DNA of 64,000 nt, from assembly GCF_012932215.1 (NCBI RefSeq), contig NZ_CP048788.1, positions 1,860,001 through 1,924,000 of the forward strand, written 5' to 3'. Positions 29,072-36,573 of this stretch are shown piece by piece (the stretch's first letter is position 1; each line of letters opens with the position of its first letter). The translations under genes were made by a program, and so were the position numbers. Under the pieces are notes generated by a model. It ran no database searches. It worked only from the letters and a program-made list of their open reading frames with translations, and was not told the DNA's origin. Origin of the DNA: Roseobacter ponti. GTDB taxonomy: Bacteria; Pseudomonadota; Alphaproteobacteria; Rhodobacterales; Rhodobacteraceae.

Positions 29072-29692
29072 ATGGATACGCCCGAGACCCCGCAGATTTA
29101 TCTTATCACCCCGCCGGAATTTGAGCTGAGCACCTTTCCCGATCTTCTCGCGCGCATCCTGGATACCCACACGGTGGCCTGTGTCCGGCTCGATCTCGCA
29201 TCACGCGACGAAGACCGTCTGTCACGCGCCGCCGATGTGCTTCGCGAGGTGACGCATGCCCGCGACATCGCTCTGGTGATGGCAGAGCATACGATGCTTG
29301 CGGACCGTCTGGGACTTGACGGTGTCCATCTGAGGGATGCCGCGCGCTCGGTGCGCGACACCCGCAAAGCGCTTGGCGATGATGCGATAGTCGGTGCCTT
29401 TTGTGCGCAGTCGCGGCACGACGGCATGGCCGCAGGCGAGGCCGGGGCCGATTATGTCAGCTTCGGTCCGGTGCAGGCAGGTGCGCTGGGGGATGGCAGC
29501 TTCGTTGACCCTGAGCTTTTTGAGTGGTGGTCCGAAGTGATCGAAGTGCCGGTTGTGGCCGAAGGCGCACTGGATGAAGCCTCGGTCGCGCGGCTGGCAC
29601 CCTATTCGGATTTTTTCGGCATTGGCGAAGAGATCTGGAAAACCGATGACCCTGACGCAGCACTCGGTGCGCTGATCAGGGCCATGGGCTGA
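29072..29692 (+). CDS. ThiE-like TIM-barrel protein (diverged thiamine-phosphate synthase)
   Basis: 206 residues from the ATG at 29072, which has AAGGA 8 nt upstream; the open frame continues far 5' but only antisense to trmJ. YLITPP, DGVHLRDAARSVRDTRKALG and AGADYVSFGPVQAG align with ThiE. The usual phosphate- and pyrimidine-binding wording is altered: GQxD is replaced by LRDA, STH by FCAQS, and the TxTK after GPVF is missing. Thiamine-phosphate synthase activity is therefore doubtful, and a paralogue with another role is possible. It is cytosolic and convergent with the hupE-like gene. No TPP riboswitch was seen upstream. Confidence 0.7.
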   Translation: MDTPETPQIYLITPPEFELSTFPDLLARILDTHTVACVRLDLASRDEDRLSRAADVLREVTHARDIALVMAEHTMLADRLGLDGVHLRDAARSVRDTRKALGDDAIVGAFCAQSRHDGMAAGEAGADYVSFGPVQAGALGDGSFVDPELFEWWSEVIEVPVVAEGALDEASVARLAPYSDFFGIGEEIWKTDDPDAALGALIRAMG

Positions 29693-29701
29693 GGCCTGAA
29701 C

Positions 29702-30895
29702 TCAGAAGAAGACCCGCTCGATCGTCCACCATGCACCGACTGCAGCAATCAGAAGCGAAGCCGGCACCGATACAGACCGGAACATCACCGGATAGGTTGT
29801 GGCTGCCGCCTCTGCGGGATCAAGGTCCATGCGGCGCGCCAGCCGCACGGAGATAAAGAGCAGGAGCGCCGCCAGCGCGATCACGGTCAGCTGTCCCAGT
29901 TCAACGCCGACATTAAAGCCGATGAGCGCCGGGATGAACTGGTCCTCCGGCAGGCCGAATTCGGCGAGGACGGACGCAAAACCGAGCCCGTGCAGCAAAC
30001 CGAAGCCGAAAATCACGGCAGGTCGCCATCGGCTCAGTCCCTTGTGAAAAACGTTCTCGACCGCGACGTAGACAATAGAGGCAGCGATCAGCGGTTCGAC
30101 AATGCTGCCCGGCACATTCACGAGGCCAAGCGCGCCAAGTGCGAGCGTCACCGTATGCGCGAGGGTAAAGGCAGTGACCTGGAACAGAAGCGGGCGCCAG
30201 CGGGTACTGAGGAAAAAGAGGCCCAGCACGAAAAGGATATGGTCGAGGCCTTTGGGCAGTATGTGGTCAAAGCCGACCGGGATATAGCTTAGAAATGCCC
30301 CGCCTGCGTCCTGTGCGTCGCCGCCGGCCAGGTTGACCGCGATACTGCTCTCGCCGCCCGCCAGATACCCGGTGTAAGGCGCATCGACCCCCTGCTGGCG
30401 CAGCACCATCGCACCGCCACCATCGGGCCAGTTAACCGTCACGGTGGTTGCTGCCGGGTCCATCGGCGCCGCGAGGGTCAGGATTGAAATACGCGCGAGT
30501 TCTGGATCGACGCCTTCAGGAATTTCCACCGTGTCGATGGCGAAGGTCAGCGGACCGTCAGTTTCAGCAAGGGGCACCGCGTTCCATGCCGCCACCAGAT
30601 CGGGCAGCCGCTCACGCAGGGCCTCCGCGCTCAGCGCGCGCAGACTGTCGTAATCGGCACCCTCCGCGACCTCATCCGTGTCCGCCACCGCATCCAGATC
30701 GATACCGGAGAGGAACGCCTCAATGTTCACGCGCATGGACAGGGTGAGTGTCTCATCATCCGTGCGTTCCATGTCCACGATTGTCGGCACAAGCTCATGC
30801 GCCACGGCGGATCCGGAAGACGCCACAAGAGCGTGAGTTGACAAAAGACCCAGAAAGGCCAGCTTGATGAGAAGGATGCGAAGGGTATTTGCCAT
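29702..30895 (-). CDS. HupE/UreJ-like membrane protein with periplasmic N-terminal domain
   Basis: 397 residues. The signal peptide (about 1-33) ends SGSAVAHEL, which would leave His near or at the mature N-terminus. A periplasmic beta-rich domain (about 34-205) leads to a membrane part with 6-7 helices starting at about residue 215. The HupE/UreJ_2 signature GLDHILFVLGLFFLS and the conserved LAHTVTLALGALG and HGLGFA contain His/Asp residues typical of this nickel/metal permease-like group. The metal is not known. Its ATG (30893-30895) is one base from the ATG of the opposite-strand DUF4198-like gene, so its promoter must lie inside that gene. Confidence 0.8.
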   Translation of the reverse strand: MANTLRILLIKLAFLGLLSTHALVASSGSAVAHELVPTIVDMERTDDETLTLSMRVNIEAFLSGIDLDAVADTDEVAEGADYDSLRALSAEALRERLPDLVAAWNAVPLAETDGPLTFAIDTVEIPEGVDPELARISILTLAAPMDPAATTVTVNWPDGGGAMVLRQQGVDAPYTGYLAGGESSIAVNLAGGDAQDAGGAFLSYIPVGFDHILPKGLDHILFVLGLFFLSTRWRPLLFQVTAFTLAHTVTLALGALGLVNVPGSIVEPLIAASIVYVAVENVFHKGLSRWRPAVIFGFGLLHGLGFASVLAEFGLPEDQFIPALIGFNVGVELGQLTVIALAALLLFISVRLARRMDLDPAEAAATTYPVMFRSVSVPASLLIAAVGAWWTIERVFF

Positions 30896-30896
30896 A

Positions 30897-31703
30897 ATGA
30901 TAAAACGTCTTTTCCTGTTGATCGTGCTTGTTCAGGGAGTTCCCGCACTTGCACATGAATTCTGGATCGAACCTCAGCAATATCAAGTCCAAAGCGGAAA
31001 TGAACTGGTCGCTGACCTCAAAAACGGTGAAAACTTCGAAGGAGTTTCACTGGGGTGGTTCGAAAATAACTTCTCCCGCTTTGAAATCGTGTCGGGCGAT
31101 GCGGTTATTCCGGTGCCGGGCCGGGCCGGTGATTTTCCCGCCCTGAGGGTTGAGGCCCCGGGAGAGGGCCTTGCGATTATTCTGCATGAAACCACGCCGG
31201 CCAGTCTGAAATATGATGAATGGCAGAAATTCCTGAACTTTGCAGAGCACAAAGCCTTTGATACCGCCGGGGCGCAGCATATCGAAAACGGCTGGCCGCA
31301 GGAAGGTTTCCGAGAAAGTTATACCCGTCATGCCAAGGCGCTGGTCGCTGTCGGTAGTGGTGCGGGCAGTGACCGCGCGTTTGGTCTTGAGACCGAAATT
31401 GTGGCGCTTGCGAACCCCTATGCCGCAGGCTTTGACGGGCGGATGCCGGTGCGGGTGCTCTATCAGGGCGCACCGCGTACCGGTGCCCAGGTTGAAGTAT
31501 TTGACCGCGCGCCGGATGGCTCGGTGACGGTCAGTTTAGCACAGACAGATGACAGTGGTACAACGGAGATCACCGTGACGCCAGGCCATGATTACCTGCT
31601 CGATGCGGTGGTGCTCCGCGAAAGCCCCGAGGCAGGCACGGCAGAGAACGCGCCGGTCTGGGAGACACTCTGGGCGGCGCTGACGTTTTCGGTCCCGCAG
31701 TAA
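30897..31703 (+). CDS. DUF4198-like periplasmic protein
   Basis: 268 residues from the ATG at 30897 (AAGGG about 11 nt upstream); starting at 30864 would add eleven residues before the signal peptide. The signal MIKRLFLLIVLVQGVPALA is followed by HEFWIEPQQYQVQ, the common opening of DUF4198 proteins, which are often found with metal transport genes. The body is beta-rich, and the C-terminal part MPVRVLYQGAPRTGAQVEVFD resembles an Ig-like carrier fold. Cleavage after ALA would give an N-terminal His, able to chelate Cu or Ni. It is head to head with the HupE-like gene; joint function is inferred from this arrangement. Confidence 0.75.
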   Translation: MIKRLFLLIVLVQGVPALAHEFWIEPQQYQVQSGNELVADLKNGENFEGVSLGWFENNFSRFEIVSGDAVIPVPGRAGDFPALRVEAPGEGLAIILHETTPASLKYDEWQKFLNFAEHKAFDTAGAQHIENGWPQEGFRESYTRHAKALVAVGSGAGSDRAFGLETEIVALANPYAAGFDGRMPVRVLYQGAPRTGAQVEVFDRAPDGSVTVSLAQTDDSGTTEITVTPGHDYLLDAVVLRESPEAGTAENAPVWETLWAALTFSVPQ

Positions 31704-31754
31704 AGCCGCCTTTGCGGGCTTGATCAGCAAAGCGATCAGGGCCACAAGGCCGGT

Positions 31755-32648
31755 ATGAAAGATACCCCTGACATTCTGTGCATCGGTTCGGTGCTCTGGG
31801 ACGTGATCGGCCGCTCGGCCAGTGTGATGCGGCAGGGCTCGGATGTGCCGGGTCGGATCACCCGCCTGCCCGGCGGTGTGGCGCTTAACATTGCCATGAC
31901 CCTTACCCGGTTCGGGCTGACCCCGGCGCTTCTGACGGCGATCGGCCGCGATGCCGAAGGTGATGAGTTGATTGCGGCCTGTGCGGCGCGCGGAATGAAC
32001 ACCGATTGTGTGTATCGTTCGGATGATCTGCCTACGGATGTCTATATGGCCGTTGAAGGCGCTAACGGGCTGATTGCGGCCATTGCGGATGCGCATTCGC
32101 TTGAGGCGGCCGGGGCCAAGATCCTCAGACCGCTTTCGGATGGCCGGCTCGCGCGCACAGGCGCACCATGGGACGGTCCGGTGGCGCTGGATGGAAATCT
32201 GACGCTGAGCCTCCTGTCGGAAATCGCCCGCAGCCCGTTGCTCGCGGAAGCGGATCTGCGGGTCGCCCCGGCCTCTCCCGGCAAGGCGGAACGCCTGCTG
32301 CCATTTGTGCAGAGCGGACGGGGTACTCTCTATGTCAATCTCGAGGAGGCAGGACTTTTGTGCCAGACCCGTTTTACCGGATCGCGCGATGCCGCTGCGG
32401 GGTTGCTGGCGCGCGGTGCAAGTCGTGTGCTGGTGACCGACGGCGGCGCAGATGCGACCGAGGGCCGTCCGGACGGGTCCCTCACCCGCACCCCGCCGCA
32501 GGTCCTGGTCACGCGTGTAACGGGCGCGGGCGACACCTTTATGGCTGCGCATATCGCGGCCGAACGCGATAGCGCCGCGCCCGATGATGCCCTCGCAATG
32601 GCGCTTGATGCCGCCGCAAGTTATGTCTCCGGAGAAACAGCCCTATGA
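31755..32648 (+). CDS. psuK: PfkB-family kinase, probable pseudouridine kinase
   Basis: 297 residues. The ribokinase fold has DILCIGSVLWDVIG at the N-terminus, RLPGGVALNIAMTL (substrate glycines) and the C-terminal PfkB signature RVTGAGDTFMAAHIA with the catalytic Asp. The ATG has AAGG 6 nt upstream. Its stop overlaps the start of psuG by 4 bp, so the substrate is most likely pseudouridine, giving pseudouridine 5'-phosphate. Sequence alone would allow other nucleoside or sugar substrates. Confidence 0.85.
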   Translation: MKDTPDILCIGSVLWDVIGRSASVMRQGSDVPGRITRLPGGVALNIAMTLTRFGLTPALLTAIGRDAEGDELIAACAARGMNTDCVYRSDDLPTDVYMAVEGANGLIAAIADAHSLEAAGAKILRPLSDGRLARTGAPWDGPVALDGNLTLSLLSEIARSPLLAEADLRVAPASPGKAERLLPFVQSGRGTLYVNLEEAGLLCQTRFTGSRDAAAGLLARGASRVLVTDGGADATEGRPDGSLTRTPPQVLVTRVTGAGDTFMAAHIAAERDSAAPDDALAMALDAAASYVSGETAL

Positions 32649-33571
32649 CCTCCCTTCCCCTGATCCGAAGCGCCGAAGTGGCCGCAGCACAGGCCTCCGG
32701 CAAAGCTGTTGTGGCACTCGAAAGCACGATCATCACCCACGGCATGCCCTGGCCGCAGAATTTCGAGGTGGCCCGCCAGGTCGAGGATGACATCCGCGCC
32801 GGTGGGGCAACACCTGCAACCATCGCGGTGCTGGACGGCACGCTTTGTATCGGGCTTGAACCTGAACAGCTTGAGACCCTGGCACAGGCGCGCGGGGTTG
32901 CGAAACTGTCGCGGGCTGATCTTGCGGCCTGCATGGCAACGGGCGGCACCGGAGCCACCACGGTCGCGGCCACGATGATTGCCGCACACCTTGCTGCTAT
33001 CGAAGTCTTTGCCACGGGCGGGATCGGCGGCGTGCACCGGGGCGCCGAAGACAGCTTTGATATCTCCGCTGATCTGATGGAGCTGGCGCAGACGCCTGTG
33101 AGCGTGATCGCGGCGGGGGCCAAGGCGATCCTCGATGTCGACAAAACGCTCGAAGTGCTCGAGACCCAGGGGGTGCCGGTCATTGCGGTGGGTCAGGACA
33201 GTTTCCCGGCCTTCTGGAGTGCAGGATCAGCGCTGCGCGCGCCCCTGCGCTTGGACACGGCCGAAGAGATCGCGAAGGCTCATCACATGCGGGGGCTGCT
33301 CGGGCTGCCTGGCGGACAGCTTGTTGCCAACCCGATTCCGGCAGACGATGAAATTCCCTCATCCGAGCTTGCGCCGGTCATTGCCCGCGCTCAGGCGGAT
33401 GCGCGTGCTCATGATATCCGCGGCAAGGCAGTGACCCCGTATCTGTTGCAGCGCATCTACGAGCTGACTGAAGGGCGCTCGCTCACAGCTAATATCGCCC
33501 TGGTGCGCAACAATGCCCGGCTGGCAGCGCAGATTGCCCGCGCGCTGTGCACACTGCGCGCGCCGGGCTGA
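32645..33571 (+). CDS. psuG: Pseudouridine-5'-phosphate glycosidase
   Basis: 308 residues, full length. It splits pseudouridine 5'-phosphate into uracil and ribose 5-phosphate. Family landmarks are VALESTIITHGMPWPQN near residues 23-39, AACMATGGTGATTVAATM, VFATGGIGGVHRGAEDSFDISADL (with the conserved Asp/Lys environment) and ANPIPADDEIP. It is translationally coupled to the kinase through a 4-bp ATGA overlap; together they form a salvage route for pseudouridine from RNA turnover. Confidence 0.95.
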   Translation: MTSLPLIRSAEVAAAQASGKAVVALESTIITHGMPWPQNFEVARQVEDDIRAGGATPATIAVLDGTLCIGLEPEQLETLAQARGVAKLSRADLAACMATGGTGATTVAATMIAAHLAAIEVFATGGIGGVHRGAEDSFDISADLMELAQTPVSVIAAGAKAILDVDKTLEVLETQGVPVIAVGQDSFPAFWSAGSALRAPLRLDTAEEIAKAHHMRGLLGLPGGQLVANPIPADDEIPSSELAPVIARAQADARAHDIRGKAVTPYLLQRIYELTEGRSLTANIALVRNNARLAAQIARALCTLRAPG

Positions 33572-33656
33572 AGCAGGACGCTGCAGAGCGGCCGGGCCAT
33601 TGTAGCTGCGGCGTAAAACACTTAACTGTGGTCTCAACGAGAGTACCGGACGTTTC

Positions 33657-34373
33657 ATGAACACACCCTTTGATCCTGAGCCCCCCAGCACCCGACGCAG
33701 TCTGCTGGCCAGATCGCGCGCCAACTTCCTGACCGGCCTTGTGGTGATCGCGCCTGTGGGGCTGACGATCTGGCTGATCTGGTCGGTGGTGGGATGGATC
33801 GACGGCTTTGTGCTGCCACTTGTCCCGCGCTCTTATCAACCCGACCGCCTTATCCAGGACCTGCTGGGGCTCGACCCGTCAGTGCAGATCAACGTGCGCG
33901 GAATCGGCGTGGTGATCTTTCTGCTCTTCACGGGTCTGGTCGGGTGGATGGCCAAGGGCATCATCGGCCGTTCGATGATCCGTTTTGCCGAGAGCCTTGT
34001 TGAGCGCACGCCGGTGGTCCGCACGATCTATTCTGGTATCAAACAGATTTCCGAGACAGTTTTTGCCCAGTCGGAACGCTCCTTTGAGCGCGCCTGTGTG
34101 ATTGAATATCCGCGCAAGGGCATCTGGGCCATCGGGTTCATCTCGACCAATACCAAAGGCGAGATCGCCCGGCGCAGTAATGACGGGGGGGCGATGCTCA
34201 GCATCTTCCTGCCCACGACGCCGAACCCCACATCCGGCTTTCTGCTCTTTGTGCCGGAGGAAGACGTCACCGAGCTTGAAATGACAGTTGAGGATGCGGC
34301 GAAACTGGTGATTTCGGCAGGGCTTGTCTATCCAAACGGCAAAAATCCGGACCGGCCACCCGACAGGCTCTGA
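33657..34373 (+). CDS. DUF502 family membrane protein
   Basis: 238 residues. Two membrane helices lie at about 25-45 (FLTGLVVIAPVGLTIWLIWSVVGWI) and about 80-100 (IGVVIFLLFTGLVGWMAKGIIG). A soluble domain follows with VERTPVVRTIYSGIKQISETVF, the family hallmark, and NPTSGFLLFVPEEDV. The function of DUF502 proteins is not established. It lies 86 bp after psuG in the same direction and converges on the patatin gene with no gap. Confidence 0.9.
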   Translation: MNTPFDPEPPSTRRSLLARSRANFLTGLVVIAPVGLTIWLIWSVVGWIDGFVLPLVPRSYQPDRLIQDLLGLDPSVQINVRGIGVVIFLLFTGLVGWMAKGIIGRSMIRFAESLVERTPVVRTIYSGIKQISETVFAQSERSFERACVIEYPRKGIWAIGFISTNTKGEIARRSNDGGAMLSIFLPTTPNPTSGFLLFVPEEDVTELEMTVEDAAKLVISAGLVYPNGKNPDRPPDRL

Positions 34374-35411
34374 TCAGCCGAACATGCCGCGCAGGTCTGC
34401 GGTGCTGCACCTGTTGATGTCCTGTTTGTGCGTCTGCAGAAAATCATCTGCCGCCCGTTGTCCGGCCTCTTTCAGGCGCGACAGCGTGAAGGGAGTGGGC
34501 ACCATCTTGGTTGCCACAGATAGCTCGTTCATCAGCGCGTCATCCGCGATCATATGCACATAGACACGGCTCATCTGTTCAGTGCTCATTTTACCGGTAT
34601 CCAGCAGGCGCTGCACAAATTCGATTGCCCTGAGTTCGCGCAGCAGGGATGAATTAAAGCTGATTTCGTTGATCCGGTTCTGGATGGCCTGGGCCGAGCG
34701 CGGTATATCCACCCGTTCGAGCGGGTTGATGTTGATCACGAGGATGTCTTCCGGCAATCCCGGGCTGAACAGAGGAAAGAGCGCCGGGTTGCCGGTGTAT
34801 CCCCCGTCCCAGAATGCCTCGATCTGTCCGGTTTCCGCGTCTTCAAGCTCGACCGCCTGGAAAAGCGTCGGCAGGCAGGCGGAGGCCAGAATGGCATCGG
34901 TGCTGATTTCGCTGTCTTTGAAGACCCGGACCTTGCCGTTCCGCACCCGCGTTGCACAGACAAAGAGACAGGGCACGACGGCGTTTTCTTCGTGGATCAG
35001 GTCGAAATCGAACTGCTCCACCACTGCGCGCAGCGGATTGGAATAAAACGGTCCGTAATCATAGGGCGAGACGACACGGCTCAGAGCTTCTGCGGCCATG
35101 ACCGGCCAGGAATGCTCAAGAGCCGAGGAAAAATCCGAAAGCGAGAATGGCGTCATCCACTGCGGGATGTGCAGATCGGGCCGCGCGCCCACCTCCCCCC
35201 AGAGCCAGTCGAGCCGGTCGCGGGCGCCCTGTCGTCCGCCCTCTATCATACCTGCTTTGAACGCGGCCCCGTTCAGGGCCCCTGCACTGGTGCCCGAGAT
35301 CGCGGCGATCTCGATATCCTCTTCACAGAGGATCCGGTCCAGCACACCCCAGGTAAATGCGCCATGTGCGCCACCGCCCTGAAGGGCCAGATTGATCCGC
35401 TTTACCGCCAT
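34374..35411 (-). CDS. Patatin-like phospholipase
   Basis: 345 residues from the ATG at 35411, chosen because GAGGA is 5 nt upstream; the open frame runs further into bdhA. NLALQGGGAHGAFTWGVLD provides the oxyanion glycine loop, SGTSAGALNG has the catalytic Ser (GxSxG), and the dyad Asp is in WDGGYTGNPAL. The family hydrolyses acyl esters. It is downstream of bdhA on the same strand (65 bp), an association that may point to hydrolysis of polyhydroxybutyrate or lipid rather than to a toxin role. No signal peptide. Confidence 0.88.
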   Translation of the reverse strand: MAVKRINLALQGGGAHGAFTWGVLDRILCEEDIEIAAISGTSAGALNGAAFKAGMIEGGRQGARDRLDWLWGEVGARPDLHIPQWMTPFSLSDFSSALEHSWPVMAAEALSRVVSPYDYGPFYSNPLRAVVEQFDFDLIHEENAVVPCLFVCATRVRNGKVRVFKDSEISTDAILASACLPTLFQAVELEDAETGQIEAFWDGGYTGNPALFPLFSPGLPEDILVININPLERVDIPRSAQAIQNRINEISFNSSLLRELRAIEFVQRLLDTGKMSTEQMSRVYVHMIADDALMNELSVATKMVPTPFTLSRLKEAGQRAADDFLQTHKQDINRCSTADLRGMFG

Positions 35412-35476
35412 CTCTGTCCTCATCAGCCCGCGCGCCGGACCCTGATCTGTGATCCGGTACCGGGGCCGGCCGTTCG

Positions 35477-36262
35477 TTAAAGTGCTGTCCAGCCGCCATC
35501 GACGCTGATGGTGGTCCCGGTGATCTGTGCCGCCGCATCCGAGCACAAAAACACAGTCGTGCCGCCCAGCTGTTCGACGGTGGCAAATTCCTTACTGGGC
35601 TGCCGCTCAAGGATGACCTTCTTTTTCACCTCGTCCTCGGACATGTCGTATTTCTTTGCCGTGTCGGGGATCTGTGCCTCCACCAGCGGCGTCAGCACAT
35701 AGCCCGGACAGATCGCATTGGCGGTGATCTGCTCCTGTGCTGTCTCCAGCGCCACGGTTTTGGTCATGCCAACTACTCCGTGTTTGGCGGCGATATAGGC
35801 GGCCTTGTAGGGCGATGCGGTCAGACCATGGGCGGAGGCGATGTTGATCACCCTGCCCCATCCCGCCGCGCGCATCACGGGCAGCGCCGCAGCAGTGGTA
35901 TGAAACGCGGAATTCATATTGATCGCGATAATCGCATCCCATTTCTCCACCGGAAACTCATCGATGGGGGCCACGTGCTGGATGCCCGCATTGTTCACGA
36001 GGATGTCGCAGGCACCGGCCTTTGCGATCAGATCGCGGCACTGATCGCCTTTGGACATGTCAGCCTGAATGTAGCGTGCTGTGACGCCCGTCGTATCGGC
36101 AATCTCGCGGGCGAGTGCATGGTCTTCGTCATTGTCGGTGAAGGAGTTCAGAACCACGTCGGCTCCGGCCCGGGCCAGCTCCCACGCAATGCCGAGCCCG
36201 ATGCCGGAGTTTGATCCGGTGATCACGGCGGTTTTGCCGGTCAGTGATACGTTGAATGCCAT
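35477..36262 (-). CDS. bdhA: 3-hydroxybutyrate dehydrogenase
   Basis: 261 residues, short-chain dehydrogenase. The NAD-binding GSNSGIGLGIA, NNAG at about residues 89-92, the catalytic Ser in NIASAHG and YIAAKHG (Tyr, Lys) are present. The C-terminal LERQPSKEFATVEQLG and the 260-residue length match BdhA, which oxidises (R)-3-hydroxybutyrate to acetoacetate in polyhydroxybutyrate use. GAGG stands 6-7 nt before the ATG. A promoter plus an intrinsic terminator on the same strand lie 120-230 nt upstream, so expression may be subject to attenuation or a neighbouring sRNA. Confidence 0.93.
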   Translation of the reverse strand: MAFNVSLTGKTAVITGSNSGIGLGIAWELARAGADVVLNSFTDNDEDHALAREIADTTGVTARYIQADMSKGDQCRDLIAKAGACDILVNNAGIQHVAPIDEFPVEKWDAIIAINMNSAFHTTAAALPVMRAAGWGRVINIASAHGLTASPYKAAYIAAKHGVVGMTKTVALETAQEQITANAICPGYVLTPLVEAQIPDTAKKYDMSEDEVKKKVILERQPSKEFATVEQLGGTTVFLCSDAAAQITGTTISVDGGWTAL

Positions 36263-36382
36263 GGAGGGTCCTCACTTTGCCTGCGCGTGCTGCGCCGCAT
36301 CATGCCGTGCTGCAGCTGCAAAGTGAATGTGTAAAGCGCGCAGGCGAAGGGAAAGTACCCGGCACCCCGCCCGCGTTAAGCC

Positions 36383-36412
36383 AAAAAAAAACGCCTGCAC
36401 AAGGCAGGCGTT
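36383..36412 (-). terminator. Strong intrinsic terminator upstream of bdhA
   Basis: The stem AACGCCTGC/GCAGGCGTT is complete with a 5-nt loop and, on the minus strand, runs into nine T. On the plus strand the following bases (AAGTTATTG) are a poor U-run, so it should act in the minus direction only. Confidence 0.8.
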
Positions 36413-36459
36413 AAGTTATTGAGGCAGGTTTCATACAGGCAAGAAACCTATCGAGCAGT
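36383..36459 (-). ncRNA. Predicted small RNA (or bdhA leader attenuator)
   Basis: About 77 nt on the minus strand. It would start 6-7 nt after a TATAAA -10. It contains a 7-bp hairpin (36443-36449 with 36426-36432, 10-nt loop) and ends in a 9-bp GC-rich stem (36404-36412 with 36390-36398) merging into a nine-base U-run (36383-36391). No open frame fits. It could be an independent trans-acting sRNA, or a prematurely terminated bdhA leader, since bdhA starts 121 nt further on. I cannot assign it to a known RNA family. Confidence 0.6.
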
Positions 36460-36465
36460 GACCCC

Positions 36466-36494
36466 TTTATAAGCAAAACCGCGCCGCAGTCCAA
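36466..36494 (-). promoter_or_regulatory. Near-consensus sigma70 promoter for the predicted sRNA
   Basis: On the minus strand TTGGAC (36489-36494), 17 nt, TATAAA (36466-36471). Both boxes differ from the E. coli consensus at one or two positions. It is one of the best-matching promoters seen in the window. Confidence 0.6.
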
Positions 36495-36503
36495 GCTAAA
36501 AGT

Positions 36504-36532
36504 TTGATAAGACATAAATTCGCGGATACCTT
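36504..36532 (+). promoter_or_regulatory. Weak candidate promoter for the YejA-like gene
   Basis: TTGATA (36504-36509), 17 nt, TACCTT (36527-36532) on the plus strand, about 40 nt before the ATG at 36574. The -35 is good and the -10 poor. It would be back to back with the sRNA promoter. Confidence 0.3.
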
Positions 36533-36573
36533 ATGGGTAATGAAAATAAGGGCAGCAGGGGATTGTCTCCAAA

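Noticed and set aside
36263-36420. PhaR-type CTGC-N3-GCAG operators in the bdhA upstream region
   Set aside because: Only near matches (for example CTGC-N3-GCAT, and CTGC-N5-GCAG inside the terminator stem); no exact site.
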